From Propionibacteriaceae bacterium (GTDB lineage: Bacteria; Actinomycetota; Actinomycetes; Propionibacteriales; Propionibacteriaceae): a stretch of DNA of 5,572 nt. The stretch is taken from positions 1-5,572 of the forward strand of contig WQYJ01000146.1 in the NCBI GenBank assembly GCA_009781325.1, written 5' to 3'. Of the stretch, positions 4,382 to 5,572 are shown one piece after another. The notes beneath the pieces are model-generated. The model worked only from the letters and a program-made list of their open reading frames with translations. It did not search any database and was not told the origin of the DNA. The translations under genes were made by a program, and so were the position numbers. Within the stretch, counting starts at the first letter, position 1, and the number at the start of each line of letters is the position of its first letter.

Positions 4382-5572
4382 GTGCAGATAGTAGGAAGCG
4401 CAGCACAGGGTCAGCAATCGCAAGAACTTGGCGCGGTTGCCGAAGACACTCTTCGTAATCTCATGCAAATTTGGCTCGCAGACACGGGTGCCCCATCTCC
4501 CGCCGTTCTCCAGCCGGACTCACAGCGTGTAGACCTGATGGTTGAACTTCCGTCGTTGTACGCTGGAGTCCCAGCGATGCAGACCTACTGGCAGGTGAAG
4601 TCTTCTGGAAAGAAGATGACAAAGCACGTCAGAGAAGGTTCTGAGTACCTGCACCTCTCCTTGGGCAAGAAGACCATTGATGCATTAAGAGAGTCTGCCA
4701 GAAAGCACGATCACTTCTATCTGGCGTTTGCGCACAATTCGACAAATGAGAAGCCGGCAGATCTCCTTCGTCGAGTGGCGCAGGAGCGGTTTGACTGGTA
4801 CTGCGTTGACCTAAGCCAGCAGTTGACCGAAGATGGTCCAGAGGGTTACATCGAAATTCCTGAACAAAATCGGCTCAATCTATCTACCTTCTCACTCCTT
4901 TGGAGTTCGCTATGGGTCGAGAGATTTTACAGCCCGCTGAGCGGTGACTTCCTGATTGAATTACCAACACTTCAGGAGCAGATCCGGTTAGTCTACCCTG
5001 GGCGAGGAGAAAATCCGATCGTTCCCGAGGATTGGAACTTCCTCACGCGCGATATGCCGAAGTATGAGGGCATACTTGGAAAGGAGAAGGCTCAGGAGAT
5101 CATATTTCCCCTCGGGCTTGGGTACGCGCTCAAAGTGATCGAACAGAAACTCTACAGTGCGGCATCTGAGTTAGATGCCATTCAGAACTACTGTCCAGAG
5201 TCTCTCTATGGCACAGCAAACCTATGGCTATTCGCTCGTTCCTACCATGGATTCATGGAAGCATCTGGGTTAGTGGTCAAGCAAGGAAGTGGAAAGAACG
5301 TCCGGATTCTGCCTCTCCCTGACGATCCAGAGAACGTATCAAGCCTCATGAAGGCGTGTTTGTGGCACATAGTGCTACTGTACGCATCGCTGGATGTGGA
5401 GGTGCGAATAATCTACCGCCCTGAACACGATGCTGGAACAGACCACAGTTACTACGGTGGTGGAATTGGCTACTTCCCATGGCTGAGCCTCTCGAAAGAT
5501 GGTATGACATGGATGATTGAAAATAACGTCGATGCGACGACGGGACAACATCTAGACTTCATTTATGAGCAC
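4382..5572 (+). CDS. PD-(D/E)XK nuclease-like protein (DUF4365-type N-terminus), 3' end outside the window
   Basis: At least 397 residues are present and the frame runs off the window without a stop. Counting from GTG 4382, residues 10-75 match the core of a PD-(D/E)XK nuclease of the DUF4365/Mrr-like kind. There is an acidic helix with E15 and E21 (QELGAVAEDTL), then RVDLMVEL with D51, then a strand YWQVKSS with Q71 and K73. The Q-V-K form of the E-x-K motif is usual in DUF4365. Residues about 85-160 continue this fold (helix GKKTIDALRESARKHDHFYL, strand WYCVDL). Residues from about 165 onward are not recognised. They include an aromatic-rich segment (LLWSSLWVERFY), a helical part and a strand LDVEVRIIYRP. 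Enzymes of this kind often cut phage or foreign DNA in defence loci; that role here is inferred. GTG 4382 is a best guess with no good ribosome-binding site. Alternatives are GTG 4211 and the frameshifted ATG 4332. Codon use is AT-richer than in the preceding gene. Confidence 0.7.
   Translation, partial: MQIVGSAAQGQQSQELGAVAEDTLRNLMQIWLADTGAPSPAVLQPDSQRVDLMVELPSLYAGVPAMQTYWQVKSSGKKMTKHVREGSEYLHLSLGKKTIDALRESARKHDHFYLAFAHNSTNEKPADLLRRVAQERFDWYCVDLSQQLTEDGPEGYIEIPEQNRLNLSTFSLLWSSLWVERFYSPLSGDFLIELPTLQEQIRLVYPGRGENPIVPEDWNFLTRDMPKYEGILGKEKAQEIIFPLGLGYALKVIEQKLYSAASELDAIQNYCPESLYGTANLWLFARSYHGFMEASGLVVKQGSGKNVRILPLPDDPENVSSLMKACLWHIVLLYASLDVEVRIIYRPEHDAGTDHSYYGGGIGYFPWLSLSKDGMTWMIENNVDATTGQHLDFIYEH

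Noticed and set aside
4173..4406. 77-codon minus-strand ORF upstream of the nuclease gene
   Set aside because: It is Ser-rich with no domain, and overlaps the leader and start of a better plus-strand gene.

Overview
This 5.6-kb window looks like an accessory region of a moderately GC-rich bacterium. Several start codons (about 790, 1185, 2907, 4332) sit only 6-9 nt downstream of a TANNNT hexamer with no Shine-Dalgarno sequence between. That layout is well known for leaderless genes in Deinococcus and is also common in Actinobacteria. I therefore lean towards Deinococcus, but only as an inference, because no housekeeping or taxonomic marker gene is present. Base composition and codon use change from gene to gene: gene 4 and the HTH gene are GC-rich, while the membrane protein and the last gene are clearly AT-richer. 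This suggests a patchwork of acquired genes.

Layout. (1) 43-792, minus strand: a coiled-coil protein built from two kinds of tandem repeat, four 15-residue units and four 25-residue units, with a leaderless-type promoter at its start. (2) 793-1154: an intergenic or possibly partly coding stretch with five TCGAAC motifs in 140 bp. (3) 1155-1463, plus: a small basic protein with two tandem helix-turn-helix domains. (4) 1464-1642: nested inverted repeats. (5) 1643-2686, plus: a protein with two transmembrane helices, a heptad coiled coil and a beta-rich C-terminal domain. Directly after its stop lies a strong Shine-Dalgarno sequence with an 11-codon mini-ORF, then a clear Rho-independent terminator (2790-2823). 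(6) 2907-3830, plus: a soluble protein with an acidic disordered N-terminus and a probable sigma-4-like helix-turn-helix in its middle. (7) 3831-4381: about 550 bp without a convincing gene, containing a G9 tract, a C7 tract and promoter-like elements. (8) 4382 to the window end, plus: the N-terminal 397 residues or more of a large protein that begins with a PD-(D/E)XK-type nuclease domain resembling DUF4365/Mrr-like enzymes. It continues into a long region I do not recognise.

How they may work together. The terminator after the membrane protein and the long gap before the nuclease argue against one operon, so these look like neighbours rather than a single transcription unit. The nuclease-like gene and the two-helix membrane protein with a beta-rich domain are both types of protein found in anti-phage defence islands. 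No nucleotidyltransferase, ATPase or methylase that would define a known system is visible. The most interesting single point is at the start of the nuclease gene. A leaderless-type ATG (4332) is followed immediately by seven Cs and reads out of frame with the nuclease. One added C would fuse it in frame, so expression may be switched by slippage, or the sequence may contain an error.
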